A stretch of DNA of 64,000 bases from HGM04593 sp045646965 (GCA_045646965.1 JAZRLR010000008.1:1-64000), one strand, 5' to 3'; counted from the stretch's first letter, positions 8,517-16,937 are shown. The notes: a model not told the origin generated them from the letters alone. Numbers and translations are program-made.

Positions 8517-11267
8517 TTATTTTGAAAGTTTCTGAATACTCTCTTTGAGCATAGCAATCTTCTCGCTTGCATCCGACTGTTTCTTGCGCTCAATGGCAAT
8601 AATCTTTTCGGGGGCTTTGCTCACAAAGTTGGGGTTGTTGAGCTTGGCCTCTACGCTCTTGAGGAATTTCTCGTGGTAGGCGAGCTCCTCCTGCATCTTG
8701 GCAATCTCGGCATCTTTGTCTATGAGTGAGCCCATAGGAACGGCATACTCTGTGGTGCCTACGCGGAACGACACGGCGGTGTCGTCGGGTGTGCTCACGG
8801 TGTCGATGCTTGTGAGGTTACCCATCTTGGTGAGCACGCTCTCGAGGCCTGCCACGGGAGAGGTTCCCATAATCTGCAGGGCGAGGGGCTCGCGGGGCGA
8901 GAGGTTCTTCTGCTGACGTATCGCGCGCACGTTACCGATAATCTCTTTGAGTGCCGCAATCTTGCCAAGGAATTCCTCGTCGCAGGGGCGTATGAGTGAT
9001 TTAATGTCCTGTACCATAAGGCTCTCTCCATCCTTGCGCTCATAGATTGACTGCCACAGCTCCTCGGTGATGAAAGGCATAAAGGGGTGAAGCAGACGAA
9101 GCAGGCTGTCGAAGAAGTTGAGTGTAGCCTCGTAGGTGGCCGCGTCGATGGGTGAACCGTATGCGGGCTTAATCATCTCGAGGTACCAGGCCGAGAACTC
9201 ATCCCAGAAGAGGGTGTAGATGTTCATAAGCGCCTCGTTGATGCGGTATTTAGAGAACTGGTCGTCGAGCAGAGTAGCCGATTTTGCGAGTGTCTCCTCG
9301 AAATAGCGTATCGCGAGTTTTGAACTCTCGGGCTGCTCAATCTCGTTGCTCACATTCCATCCCTTTACAAGGCGGAAGGCGTTCCATATTTTATTACAGA
9401 AGTTACGTCCCTGCTCGCAGAGGCTCTCGTCGAAGAGAATGTCGTTACCTGCAGGAGCAGAAAGCATAATACCCATACGCACACCGTCGGCACCATACTG
9501 CTCTATGAGGTCGAGGGGGTTGGGCGAGTTACCGAGCTGCTTGCTCATCTTGCGGCCCAGCTTGTCGCGCACGATACCTGTGAAATATACGTTGCGGAAG
9601 GGCATCTCACCCTCGTATTCGTAACCCGCCATAATCATACGTGCAACCCAGAAGAAAATGATATCGGGGCCTGTCACGAGGTCGTTGGTGGGGTAGTAGT
9701 AGCTTATCTCTTTGTTACCGGGCTCAAGTATACCGTTGAAGAGCGAGATGGGCCACAGCCAAGAACTGAACCAGGTGTCGAGTGCGTCCTCGTCGTGACG
9801 GAGCTCCTCGGCGGTGATATTCTCGTATCCGGGGATTGCCTTTGCAAGCTCCAGAGCCTGTTCGCGGCTCTCGGCAACGACAAATTTCTCGCCCTCGGCC
9901 TCGCTGGTGGGCAAGAAGTATGCGGGGATGCGATGTCCCCACCACAACTGACGGCTGATGCACCAGTCTTGAATATTTGCAAGCCAGTTATTGTATGTGG
10001 TCTTGTATTTTGTGGGGTAGAACTTGAGAGAGTCGTTCATTACGGGGGGCAGCGCAATGTCGGCAAAGTGCTGCATACGCAAGAACCACTGCATACAGAG
10101 ACGGGGCTCCACTGCGGTGTCGGCGTTACGCTCCGAGTAACCTACTTTGTTGTCGTAGTCCTCTACCTTCTCCATAAGGCCGGCCTGCTCGAGGTCGATG
10201 GCTATCTGACGACGCACCTCCATACGGTCCATACCTACATACAACCCTGCAGCCTCGCTCAATGTGGCGTCGGCGTTGAAGATGTCGATGGTCTCGAGGT
10301 TGTGAGTCTTGCCAAGCATATAGTCGTTTGTGTCGTGAGCGGGGGTTACCTTCAAGCAACCTGTACCGAACTCTATCTCCACATAACGGTCCTCGATAAC
10401 GGGGATTGAACGGCCTACGAGGGGCACGATAACTCTCTTGCCCTTGAGCCAGCTGTTCTTGGGGTCTTTGGGGTTGATGCACATTGCGGTGTCGCCCATA
10501 ATTGTCTCGGGGCGGGTTGTAGCTACAACGGCGTAGCGGCGGCCCTGCTCGTCGCGGTGCAATATCTGATGTTTAACGGTTGCGTCGAATGCGTCGGTGG
10601 GGTTGAGGGTTACTGCATCGGGCTCCTCGCCGTCGGTGCTGCCTGCTGCCTCCTCAACGTAGTAACGCAGATAGTAGAGCTTGCTCTTCTCCTCTTTGTA
10701 TATCACCTCCTCGTTGCTCAACGCGGTCTGTGCTTTGGGGTCCCAGTTTACCATACGGAGACCGCGGTATATGAGGCCTTTGTTGTAAAGGTCACAGAAT
10801 ACCTTGATTACGCTCTTGCTGCGCACCTCGTCCATAGTGAACGATGTGCGGTCCCAGTCGCACGAAGCACCCAGCTTGCGCAACTGCTTGAGGATGATAC
10901 CTCCGTGCTCCTCTTTCCACTCCCAGGCGTGCTTGAGGAACTCCTCGCGTGTGAGGTCGCTCTTCTTTATGCCCTGCTCGGCGAGTTTCTTCACAACCTT
11001 GGCCTCGGTTGCGATAGAGGCGTGGTCGGTGCCGGGTACCCAGCAAGCGTTCTTGCCAAGCATACGGGCGCGGCGCACCAGAATATCCTGAATTGTGTTA
11101 TTGAGCATATGGCCCATATGCAATACTCCTGTTACGTTGGGGGGAGGAATTACAATTGTGTAAGGCTCTCTTTCATCGGGTTCCGAGTGGAACAGATTGT
11201 TTTTTATCCAATAGGCGTACCATTTTTCTTCGACCTCGGCCGGAATATAGGTGCTTGCTAAACTCAT
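8517..11267 (-). CDS. valS: valyl-tRNA synthetase
   Basis: A class I aminoacyl-tRNA synthetase for valine, 916 residues. It shows the HIGH-type motif LHMGH (49-53) after PPPNVTGV, the large editing domain, the KMSKQ signature in GRKMSKQLGNSPNPLDLI, the anticodon-binding domain, and the C-terminal coiled-coil arm (last about 65 residues, Glu/Lys-rich) typical of ValRS. It is the first gene of the minus-strand block 11267-1671. A TAACTTTG -7 box lies about 50 bases upstream of its start. Confidence 0.97.
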   Translation of the reverse strand: MSLASTYIPAEVEEKWYAYWIKNNLFHSEPDEREPYTIVIPPPNVTGVLHMGHMLNNTIQDILVRRARMLGKNACWVPGTDHASIATEAKVVKKLAEQGIKKSDLTREEFLKHAWEWKEEHGGIILKQLRKLGASCDWDRTSFTMDEVRSKSVIKVFCDLYNKGLIYRGLRMVNWDPKAQTALSNEEVIYKEEKSKLYYLRYYVEEAAGSTDGEEPDAVTLNPTDAFDATVKHQILHRDEQGRRYAVVATTRPETIMGDTAMCINPKDPKNSWLKGKRVIVPLVGRSIPVIEDRYVEIEFGTGCLKVTPAHDTNDYMLGKTHNLETIDIFNADATLSEAAGLYVGMDRMEVRRQIAIDLEQAGLMEKVEDYDNKVGYSERNADTAVEPRLCMQWFLRMQHFADIALPPVMNDSLKFYPTKYKTTYNNWLANIQDWCISRQLWWGHRIPAYFLPTSEAEGEKFVVAESREQALELAKAIPGYENITAEELRHDEDALDTWFSSWLWPISLFNGILEPGNKEISYYYPTNDLVTGPDIIFFWVARMIMAGYEYEGEMPFRNVYFTGIVRDKLGRKMSKQLGNSPNPLDLIEQYGADGVRMGIMLSAPAGNDILFDESLCEQGRNFCNKIWNAFRLVKGWNVSNEIEQPESSKLAIRYFEETLAKSATLLDDQFSKYRINEALMNIYTLFWDEFSAWYLEMIKPAYGSPIDAATYEATLNFFDSLLRLLHPFMPFITEELWQSIYERKDGESLMVQDIKSLIRPCDEEFLGKIAALKEIIGNVRAIRQQKNLSPREPLALQIMGTSPVAGLESVLTKMGNLTSIDTVSTPDDTAVSFRVGTTEYAVPMGSLIDKDAEIAKMQEELAYHEKFLKSVEAKLNNPNFVSKAPEKIIAIERKKQSDASEKIAMLKESIQKLSK

Positions 11268-11317
11268 AGTATTTAAATATTATATAATTATTCCAAGTTA
11301 GAAATTAAAGTTAATTG

Positions 11318-11325
11318 CAAAGTTA
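11318..11325 (-). promoter_or_regulatory. -7 box of the valS promoter
   Basis: TAACTTTG on the minus strand fits the Bacteroidota TAnnTTTG box. There is no good -33 TTTG at the usual distance. It would give a leader of about 40 bases before valS. Confidence 0.5.
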
Positions 11326-11345
11326 ATTCTTATTATTAAATTAAT

Positions 11346-11353
11346 TACTTTTG
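11346..11353 (+). promoter_or_regulatory. -7 box of the mazG promoter
   Basis: TACTTTTG fits TAnnTTTG and lies 21 bases upstream of the mazG ATG. The -33 box is not clear. It is divergent from the valS box about 20 bases away. Confidence 0.5.
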
Positions 11354-11374
11354 TAGCACAAAAAAATACAATTT

Positions 11375-12160
11375 ATGCATAGTAGAAGTGAAATTTTGGC
11401 CTCTTTCGGCCGATTCTTGGATGTTCTTGACGAGTTACGCGAGAAATGTCCGTGGGACAGGAAACAGACAAACGCAAGCTTGCGCCCCAATACTATAGAG
11501 GAAGTTTTTGAATTGTCGGACGCTCTGATGGACGAAGACACTCAAAATATCTGCAAGGAGCTCGGCGATGTGTTGCTCCACGTTGCCTTTTATGCAAAGA
11601 TTGCGCAAGAGAAGGAGCAGTTCGATATGAAGGATGTGTGTGACCGTTTGTGCGAGAAACTCATATATCGTCACCCGCACGTCTTTGGTACCACAAAGGC
11701 CGAAACAGCCGGTGAGGTGTGCAAGAACTGGGAACAGTTGAAGATGGCCGAAAAGGGTGGTAACAAAACTATATTGAGCGGTGTACCCGCTTCGTTGCCT
11801 TCACTCATAAAAGCCTATCGTATGCAGGAGAAGGCAGCAAATGTGGGCTTCGACTGGGAAAAGAAAGAGCAGGTGTGGGACAAGGTGCGCGAGGAGCTTG
11901 ACGAGCTGCAGGTGGAAATGGAGAAGGGCGACAAGGAGAATGCTCAAAAGGAGTTTGGAGATTTCATCTTCAGCCTTGTGAATGCGGGCAGACTCTATGA
12001 TATGAACCCCGACACGGCGCTCGAGCTTACAAACAAAAAATTCCGCAACCGTTTTAATTTCGTTGAGGAGCGCTCGGTAGCCTGTGGTCGCAATATGCAG
12101 GATATGTCGCTCGAGGAGATGGATGCGCTGTGGAACGAGGCAAAGGCAAAAGGGCTTTAA
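11375..12160 (+). CDS. mazG: nucleoside triphosphate pyrophosphohydrolase MazG
   Basis: Hydrolyses (d)NTPs to the monophosphate and pyrophosphate, a house-cleaning role. The 261-residue protein has two MazG domains in tandem. The first (about 20-120) carries LREKCPWDRKQT, EEVFEL and ELGDVLLHVAFYAKIA. The second (about 160-240) carries EELDELQVEMEKGD and EFGDFIFSLVNAGR. These acidic motifs bind Mg. It is a single-gene unit, divergent from valS and followed by a strong terminator. Confidence 0.95.
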   Translation: MHSRSEILASFGRFLDVLDELREKCPWDRKQTNASLRPNTIEEVFELSDALMDEDTQNICKELGDVLLHVAFYAKIAQEKEQFDMKDVCDRLCEKLIYRHPHVFGTTKAETAGEVCKNWEQLKMAEKGGNKTILSGVPASLPSLIKAYRMQEKAANVGFDWEKKEQVWDKVREELDELQVEMEKGDKENAQKEFGDFIFSLVNAGRLYDMNPDTALELTNKKFRNRFNFVEERSVACGRNMQDMSLEEMDALWNEAKAKGL

Positions 12161-12182
12161 CCACTCTGTCGCATAAAATAGT

Positions 12183-12212
12183 CAGGGGGAGGCAACTGCC
12201 TCCCCCTGTTTC
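12183..12212 (+). terminator. terminator after mazG
   Basis: CAGGGGGAGGCA pairs with TGCCTCCCCCTG (12 bp, 2-base loop) and is followed by TTTC. It sits 22 bases after the mazG stop and also faces the end of the convergent gene at 12248. Confidence 0.75.
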
Positions 12213-12247
12213 GTATCTGTAGCTGTATGGGTTTTGCGCCACGCTTT

Positions 12248-12757
12248 TTATCTGTCTGAATTTTCTTTGCGCTGCTTGCGCTCGCCCTCTCGCCCTGCAC
12301 GGGGTTCCTTTCGTGTCATAGTTTTTATGAGGTGGCTCTGGAACGATTGCTCTGCGCGTTGTATCTCGAGCAGTTTGCGGGCTGACACGGCCTGCAGGTA
12401 GCGGGTTATGTACTCTTTTTCTATCTGTGCTATCTTTATTTTTGCGTCGGCATTGTTATTCAGCACCTCTTTCAACTGCTCGTCGGTGAGCTTCTGCCCG
12501 CGCTCTTTTATCACCTTGCTGCGCGCTTCTCTCTCTATGTTGAACTTCTCTTTCTGCAACTCAAAGAAGATGGGGAAGAAGGCGTCGGCCTCCTGCTGCG
12601 TAAGCTTTGCTTTTTCGGTGATATACTCGCGCTGTTTTGCCTGGAACTGCTCGGGTGAGAAACGGCCGCGCTTCTCTCTATGCGGCATATTTTGCTGTGC
12701 GACAACAGTGAGCGTTGTCACAGCTATGAGAATGAGGACTGTAAGTGTTCTTTTCAT
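12248..12757 (-). CDS. Spy/CpxP-like periplasmic protein in an ECF sigma operon
   Basis: A 169-residue protein with a signal peptide (1-20, cleavage near VVAQQ) and an all-helical, charged body rich in Lys, Glu and Gln. The pattern FSPEQFQAKQREYITEKAKLTQQEADAFFPIFFELQ.EK resembles the LTxxQ-type helical folds of Spy/CpxP and the Bacteroidota proteins encoded next to ECF sigma factors. The C-terminal 20 residues are strongly basic. It lies 4 bases after the anti-sigma-like gene. The family's general role is envelope-stress sensing or chaperoning; here that is inferred from fold-level similarity and position. Confidence 0.65.
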   Translation of the reverse strand: MKRTLTVLILIAVTTLTVVAQQNMPHREKRGRFSPEQFQAKQREYITEKAKLTQQEADAFFPIFFELQKEKFNIEREARSKVIKERGQKLTDEQLKEVLNNNADAKIKIAQIEKEYITRYLQAVSARKLLEIQRAEQSFQSHLIKTMTRKEPRAGREGERKQRKENSDR

Positions 12758-12761
12758 AGTT

Positions 12762-13106
12762 TTAGTAGTTTGTGTCGGTGCCGGTGATGCAGCAGAAGAA
12801 TGTGTAATCGTCTATGGGGTAGTTGTTGAGCACTTCGTCGATGTACTCGGCGTCGTAGAACTCGTCGCCGCCCGCAGCTGTGGCTGTGCCGTTGTCGGTG
12901 TTTCCCAAAAGAAGTGTTGTGCCTATGACGGCTGCTATTGCAACGGTGGCTGCATAGCCTATGTACTGCCCCCAACGGGCGGGCAGAATGGTGCGTGTGC
13001 TCTTCTTCTCGGCAGGGAGTCTTTTGGTGACTCTCTCGGCGATGGTGTTGAAGTAGCCTTCGGGCACGGTGAACGGTTCTCTGTTTTTAAAGTCTTCTAT
13101 TTTCAT
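12762..13106 (-). CDS. anti-sigma-factor-like membrane protein
   Basis: A 114-residue protein with a cytoplasmic N-terminus (FKNREPFTVPEGYFNTIAERV, 1-45), one membrane helix (about 50-68) and a short acidic periplasmic tail (70-114) containing a CC pair. The gene lies 43 bases after the ECF sigma factor gene and 4 bases before the Spy-like gene. The place and topology fit a small anti-sigma factor, although no zinc-binding HxxxCxxC motif is present. The function is inferred from context. Confidence 0.6.
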   Translation of the reverse strand: MKIEDFKNREPFTVPEGYFNTIAERVTKRLPAEKKSTRTILPARWGQYIGYAATVAIAAVIGTTLLLGNTDNGTATAAGGDEFYDAEYIDEVLNNYPIDDYTFFCCITGTDTNY

Positions 13107-13149
13107 ATTTTCAGCCTCTTTATATTTGATTGTGAAAGAATGAAAAGGT

Positions 13150-13707
13150 TTAATTGTGTTCTTCTATAAATTTTTCTATTTTTTTTACCGCGATGTGGTA
13201 TGAGGCTTTCAGTGCTCCCACGCTGGTGTCGGTCATCTCTGCTATCTCCTCGTATTTGAGCTCTTTGTAGTATTTGAGTGTGAAGATGAGCCGCTGTTTG
13301 TCGGGCAGTCGGCTTATCGCCTCCTGAAACAGCGCGTCGGCGTGGCTTCCGTTGAAGTATGTGTCGCTCTCGAGGCGGTGTGCTATCTCGCCCTCGGGGC
13401 TGTCTATGGAGATGGTGTTATTGTGGTTCTTTGCGAGGAAATTGAGTGTCTCGTTTATTGCTATGCGGTGTAGCCAGGTGGTTAGCTGTGAGTCTCCGCG
13501 GAACTTGTCGATATTGCTCCAAGCCTTTAGAAATGTGTTTTGCAGCAGGTCGTCGGCGTCGTCGTGCGAGAATACCATACGTCTTATCTGCCAATAGAGC
13601 GAGGAGCTGTGCTCCTTTATGAGTGCAGTGAAGGCAGCCTCTTTTGTTCTGCTGTTACGCAGGCGGGCGATGATTTCCTTTTCGTCAAATGTGCTGCTGT
13701 CACTCAT
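13150..13707 (-). CDS. ECF-family RNA polymerase sigma factor
   Basis: A 185-residue sigma-70 factor with region 2 (about 25-95: LYWQIRRMVFSHDDADDLLQNTFLKAW, then LTTWLHRIAINETLNFL) and region 4 (about 125-180: LPDKQRLIFTLKYYKELKYEEIAEMTDTSVGALKASYHIAVKKIEKF). It lacks regions 1.1 and 3, as ECF factors do. It heads a three-gene operon with the anti-sigma-like and Spy-like genes. Target promoters cannot be deduced here. Confidence 0.92.
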   Translation of the reverse strand: MSDSSTFDEKEIIARLRNSRTKEAAFTALIKEHSSSLYWQIRRMVFSHDDADDLLQNTFLKAWSNIDKFRGDSQLTTWLHRIAINETLNFLAKNHNNTISIDSPEGEIAHRLESDTYFNGSHADALFQEAISRLPDKQRLIFTLKYYKELKYEEIAEMTDTSVGALKASYHIAVKKIEKFIEEHN

Positions 13708-13771
13708 TTTGTTTGTGTGTTGTAATGTTTTGTTGCTCTCTTTTTGACAGGGGTGGCTGTGAAAGGTTTAA

Positions 13772-14686
13772 TCAGATGTAGAATGTTTTTCCTTCGTCGG
13801 CAAGGTGGGTGTGGGGGAAGATGGCCCGTGCCTCGTCGAGCAGCAGGGTGGTGTCGTCGTAGCGCGACGAGAAATGTCCTATCACAAGCTGCTTTACCTT
13901 GGCGTCGAGGGCTATCTGTGCCGCCTGTTCTGCCGTGGTGTGGAATGTGGCGAGGGCGCGTGCGCTCTCTGCTGTGGCAAAGGTGGCCTCGTGGTATAGC
14001 AGGTCGGCGTTCTCTATGTGTGTGTTGTTTTCGGGGCAGGGCAGTGTGTCGGAGCAGTAGGCATAGCTGCGCGAGGGGTCGGCCTCGGTGGTGAGGCGTG
14101 CATTGGGAATGGTCTCTCCTTCGGGAGTGACGAAGTCGGCACCCTCTTTTATGCTCTGTCGCATATATTCGGGTATCTTGTATGCCTCTATCATATCGCG
14201 TCTTATGTGGCGCTTCTTTGGCTTCTCGGTAAACAGGAAACCGCAGCAGGGGATGCGGTGCTTTTGCGGCAGGGTGTGCACGGTGATTGCGCTGTCCTCG
14301 TATATGAGGGCGTGGGCTGTGGCGTCGATGTCGTGGAAGATGATTTCGTAACGCAGTTCCTTGCAGAAGAACTCGAGCTGTGCTTTCATAAGCTTGCGCA
14401 GCAGGGCGTCGGCATATATGTGCAGCGGGGTGGTGCGCCCAAGCAATCCGAAGCTTGAAATGAGACCTATGAGGCCGAAGCAGTGGTCGCCGTGCAGATG
14501 TGAGATAAATATGTGGTTTACAAACGAGAAGTGTATGTGTGAACGGCGCAGTTGCAGCTGCGTACCTTCTCCACAGTCAATCATATATTGTCTGTTTCCC
14601 ACTCTCACTACCTGTGAGCTTGCATTGTGTCGTGTGGTGGGCAGTGCCGAACCGCATCCTAAAATATGTACCTCAAATGGCTCCAT
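13772..14686 (-). CDS. rnz: ribonuclease Z (tRNA 3' processing endonuclease)
   Basis: A metallo-beta-lactamase-fold nuclease that trims tRNA precursors at the 3' end. The 304-residue protein begins MEPFEVHILGCGSALPT and has the zinc motif FISHLHGDHCFGL and the YHEATF and GHFSSRY segments. The frame is open further upstream to 14782, but the start at 14686 is preferred: it gives the normal N-terminus, and a TATCTTCG promoter-like box lies between the two candidates at 14707. Confidence 0.93.
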   Translation of the reverse strand: MEPFEVHILGCGSALPTTRHNASSQVVRVGNRQYMIDCGEGTQLQLRRSHIHFSFVNHIFISHLHGDHCFGLIGLISSFGLLGRTTPLHIYADALLRKLMKAQLEFFCKELRYEIIFHDIDATAHALIYEDSAITVHTLPQKHRIPCCGFLFTEKPKKRHIRRDMIEAYKIPEYMRQSIKEGADFVTPEGETIPNARLTTEADPSRSYAYCSDTLPCPENNTHIENADLLYHEATFATAESARALATFHTTAEQAAQIALDAKVKQLVIGHFSSRYDDTTLLLDEARAIFPHTHLADEGKTFYI

Positions 14687-14706
14687 AGTAAATTTTCTCT
14701 TCCTTG

Positions 14707-14714
14707 CGAAGATA
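14707..14714 (-). promoter_or_regulatory. -7-like box of rnz
   Basis: TATCTTCG on the minus strand differs from TAnnTTTG at one base. It lies 21 bases upstream of the preferred rnz start. The 14-base context TCCTTGCGAAGATA (14701-14714) recurs upstream of the LysM gene at 57465. Confidence 0.4.
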
Positions 14715-14817
14715 GTGCTTTTTTTTGAAACGGCTCTCTCTTGCCGATAATATGTGTGTACAAAAAAAAGTGAGGTCGGCATTTGCCGACCTCACTGCTT
14801 ATTTAGAATAAGGTTAA

Positions 14818-15894
14818 TTATTCTGCGTTGCCCTCGAGCTTGCTCTTCAATGCAGCGAGTGCATCGATGTCGCCGAGAGTTGTAGAAGCTGCCTGATTCT
14901 GGATGGCGGGAGCTGCCTCCTCTGCTTTCTTGCTCTTGCGAGCTGCTGCAGCGGCCTTCTTCTCTGCCTTCTCCTCCTCTTTAGCAGCATCCTCAAAGAT
15001 GCGGCTGTGAGAAAGGATGATTCTCTTTGCCTCTTTGTTGAACTCGATTACCTTGAATGAGAGTTTCTCCTCGGCTGTAGCCTGTGTGCCGTCCTCTTTT
15101 ACAAGGTGCTTGGGAGTTGCGAAGCCCTCTACGCCGTAGGGGAGCGATACAACTGCACCCTTGTCGATGAGCTCTGTGATAACGCCCTCGTGGATTGAAC
15201 CAACTGTGAAGATGGTCTCAAATACGTCCCAGGGGTTCTCCTCGAGCTGCTTGTGACCAAGGCTCAAGCGACGGTTCTCTTTGTCGATCTCGAGTACCTG
15301 TACATCGATAGCCTCACCAATCTGTGTGAACTCTGAAGGATGTTTAACCTTCTTTGTCCAAGAGAGGTCGCTGATGTGGATAAGTCCGTCTACGCCCTCC
15401 TCTATCTCAACGAAGATACCGAAGTTTGTGAAGTTGCGAACTTTTGCAGTGTGTTTAGAACCAACGGGGTATTTCTCCTCGATGTTTGTCCAGGGATCCT
15501 CTTTGAGCTGTTTGATACCGAGTGACATCTTGCGCTCGTCGCGGTCGAGAGTAAGGATAACGGCCTCTACCTCTTCGCCCACCTTCATAAAGTCCTGTGC
15601 AGAACGGAGGTGCTGGTTCCAAGACATCTCTGATACGTGAATCAAGCCCTCAACGCCGGGAGCGATCTCGATGAATGCACCGTAGTCGGCCATAACAACA
15701 ACTTTACCCTTAACTACATCGCCAACTTTGAGGTCTGCGTCGATAGCATCCCAGGGATGGGGAGTGAGCTGCTTCAAGCCGAGAGCGATACGCTTCTTCT
15801 CGTCATCGAAGTCAAGGATAACAACGTTGATCTTCTGGTCGAGAGATGTGGGAGTTATAAGTTCGTTTACGCGGCCCCACGAGAGGTCTGTGAT
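14818..15894 (-). CDS. rpsA: 30S ribosomal protein S1, 3' part after the in-frame stop
   Basis: Continues the S1 frame past the TAA at 15895-15897. It encodes the rest of S1 domain 3 (ITDLSWGRV...LDQKINVVILDFDDEKKRIALGLKQL), domains 4, 5 and 6 (starting near GDVVKGKV, GSKHTAKV and GSIHEGVI), and an Ala/Lys/Glu-rich tail ending LKSKLEGNAE. No ATG lies near the break; the first plausible restart is a TTG at 15777, which would lose most of domain 3. Together with the 5' part the frame gives 597 sense codons, the usual size for Bacteroidota S1. S1 binds mRNA on the 30S subunit and is normally essential. Whether this half is translated is unknown. Confidence 0.85.
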   Translation of the reverse strand: MTDLSWGRVNELITPTSLDQKINVVILDFDDEKKRIALGLKQLTPHPWDAIDADLKVGDVVKGKVVVMADYGAFIEIAPGVEGLIHVSEMSWNQHLRSAQDFMKVGEEVEAVILTLDRDERKMSLGIKQLKEDPWTNIEEKYPVGSKHTAKVRNFTNFGIFVEIEEGVDGLIHISDLSWTKKVKHPSEFTQIGEAIDVQVLEIDKENRRLSLGHKQLEENPWDVFETIFTVGSIHEGVITELIDKGAVVSLPYGVEGFATPKHLVKEDGTQATAEEKLSFKVIEFNKEAKRIILSHSRIFEDAAKEEEKAEKKAAAAARKSKKAEEAAPAIQNQAASTTLGDIDALAALKSKLEGNAE

Positions 15895-15897
15895 TTA
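15895..15897 (-). other. in-frame TAA inside S1 domain 3 of rpsA
   Basis: The codons read GGT TTT ATC TAA ATC ACA. The matching places in domains 4 and 5 of the same protein read GLIHVSEMSW and GLIHISDLSW, with CAC for histidine, so TAA replaces the conserved His. CAC to TAA needs two base changes. Nearby residues also depart from the family pattern, such as F for L just before the stop. Confidence 0.9.
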
Positions 15898-16614
15898 GAT
15901 AAAACCGTCAACGCCACCGGGGTCGATGAATACACCGTAAGAAGTGATGTTCTTAACTGTACCCTCGAGTACCTGACCTTTCTCGAGTGTGCTGATGATT
16001 TTCTTCTTCTGCTCCTCGAGCTCTGCCTCAATGAGAGCCTTGTGAGAAACAACAACGTTTTTGAATTCCTGATTAATCTTAACGATTTTGAAGTCCTCTG
16101 TCTGACCTACGTATGCATCGTAGTCACGGATGGGCTTAACGTCAATCTGTGAACCGGGCAAGAAGGCCTCGATACCGAATACGTCTACAATCATACCACC
16201 CTTTGTGCGGCACTTGATGTAACCCTTAACGACAGCCTGCTCCTCCATAGCTTTATTAACAAGCTCCCAAGAACGGCTAGCGCGTGCTTTCTTGTGTGAA
16301 AGGTTCAACTGACCTTTTTTGTCCTCCAAGTTCTCGATGTAAACCTCTACCTGATCACCGATTTTGAGATCGGGGTTGTAGCGGAACTCGCTGATGGGGA
16401 TGATAGCGTCCTGCTTGTAGTTGATGTCTACAATAACCTCACGCTTGTTGATACCGATAACAGTACCGTTTACTACCTCGCGGCTTGATACTTTGTTGAG
16501 AGTGCCGTTGTAGGCCTGCTCCAACTGCTCGTGTGAGAGACCAGAGATGTTCTCTCCGTTTTCGTACGATTCCCAATTGAAATCGGGTGTACCAGTTAAA
16601 ATTTCGTTGCTCAT
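15895..16614 (-). CDS. rpsA: 30S ribosomal protein S1, 5' part up to the in-frame stop
   Basis: The first 239 residues of S1. They contain domain 1 (about 50-110, VNGTVIGINKREVIVDINYKQDAIIPISEF), domain 2 (about 125-190, VVKGYIKCRTKGGMIVDVFGIEAFLPGS) and the first half of domain 3 (ITSYGVFIDPGGVDGFI). They end at TAA where the family has His. Domains 1 and 2 bind the ribosome, so a product ending here could still dock but would lack the mRNA-binding domains. The start MSNEILTGTPDFNWE is well placed, with a TACCTTTG promoter box 50 bases upstream. Confidence 0.88.
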   Translation of the reverse strand: MSNEILTGTPDFNWESYENGENISGLSHEQLEQAYNGTLNKVSSREVVNGTVIGINKREVIVDINYKQDAIIPISEFRYNPDLKIGDQVEVYIENLEDKKGQLNLSHKKARASRSWELVNKAMEEQAVVKGYIKCRTKGGMIVDVFGIEAFLPGSQIDVKPIRDYDAYVGQTEDFKIVKINQEFKNVVVSHKALIEAELEEQKKKIISTLEKGQVLEGTVKNITSYGVFIDPGGVDGFI

Positions 16615-16664
16615 AATTTGTTTTTCTTTAATGAGTTAGACATTATGTTGATAGAATTCGGCCG

Positions 16665-16672
16665 CAAAGGTA
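16665..16672 (-). promoter_or_regulatory. -7 box of the rpsA promoter
   Basis: TACCTTTG on the minus strand fits TAnnTTTG and is about 50 bases upstream of the rpsA ATG. No -33 TTTG is seen at the usual distance. Confidence 0.5.
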
Positions 16673-16811
16673 ATACTTTTTTTGCAAAAAATAGCGACTT
16701 TTTTCTATTATTTTCAATGTGATACGTTTTTTGTTCGGCGCGCAGCTTGTATTCCTGCAATGCGCCTCGGATAAAAAGTGTGTGCAGAGTAAATATTTTT
16801 TCACACTTTTC

Positions 16812-16841
16812 TTTGGGGAAAACATTTAATGTGTACTTTTG
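16812..16841 (+). promoter_or_regulatory. promoter of marC
   Basis: TTTG (16812-16815), 18 bases, TACTTTTG (16834-16841): close to the Bacteroidota consensus. Transcription would start near 16849, leaving a leader of about 90 bases. Confidence 0.7.
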
Positions 16842-16937
16842 TAATTATGTAGAGTGTTGCACGTCGCTCTTTGTGTGTGATGTGCCGTTTTCTCCTTATA
16901 TTTATATAGTGTGATTATATTTTAAACAGACAGAGTT

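Noticed and set aside
14687..14782. Longer N-terminus of RNase Z
   Set aside because: The extension is unlike the family, and a promoter-like box lies between the two starts.
14818..16614. Stop-codon reassignment as the cause of the rpsA interruption
   Set aside because: Genes throughout the window end in TAA at their expected lengths, so TAA is a normal stop in this organism.
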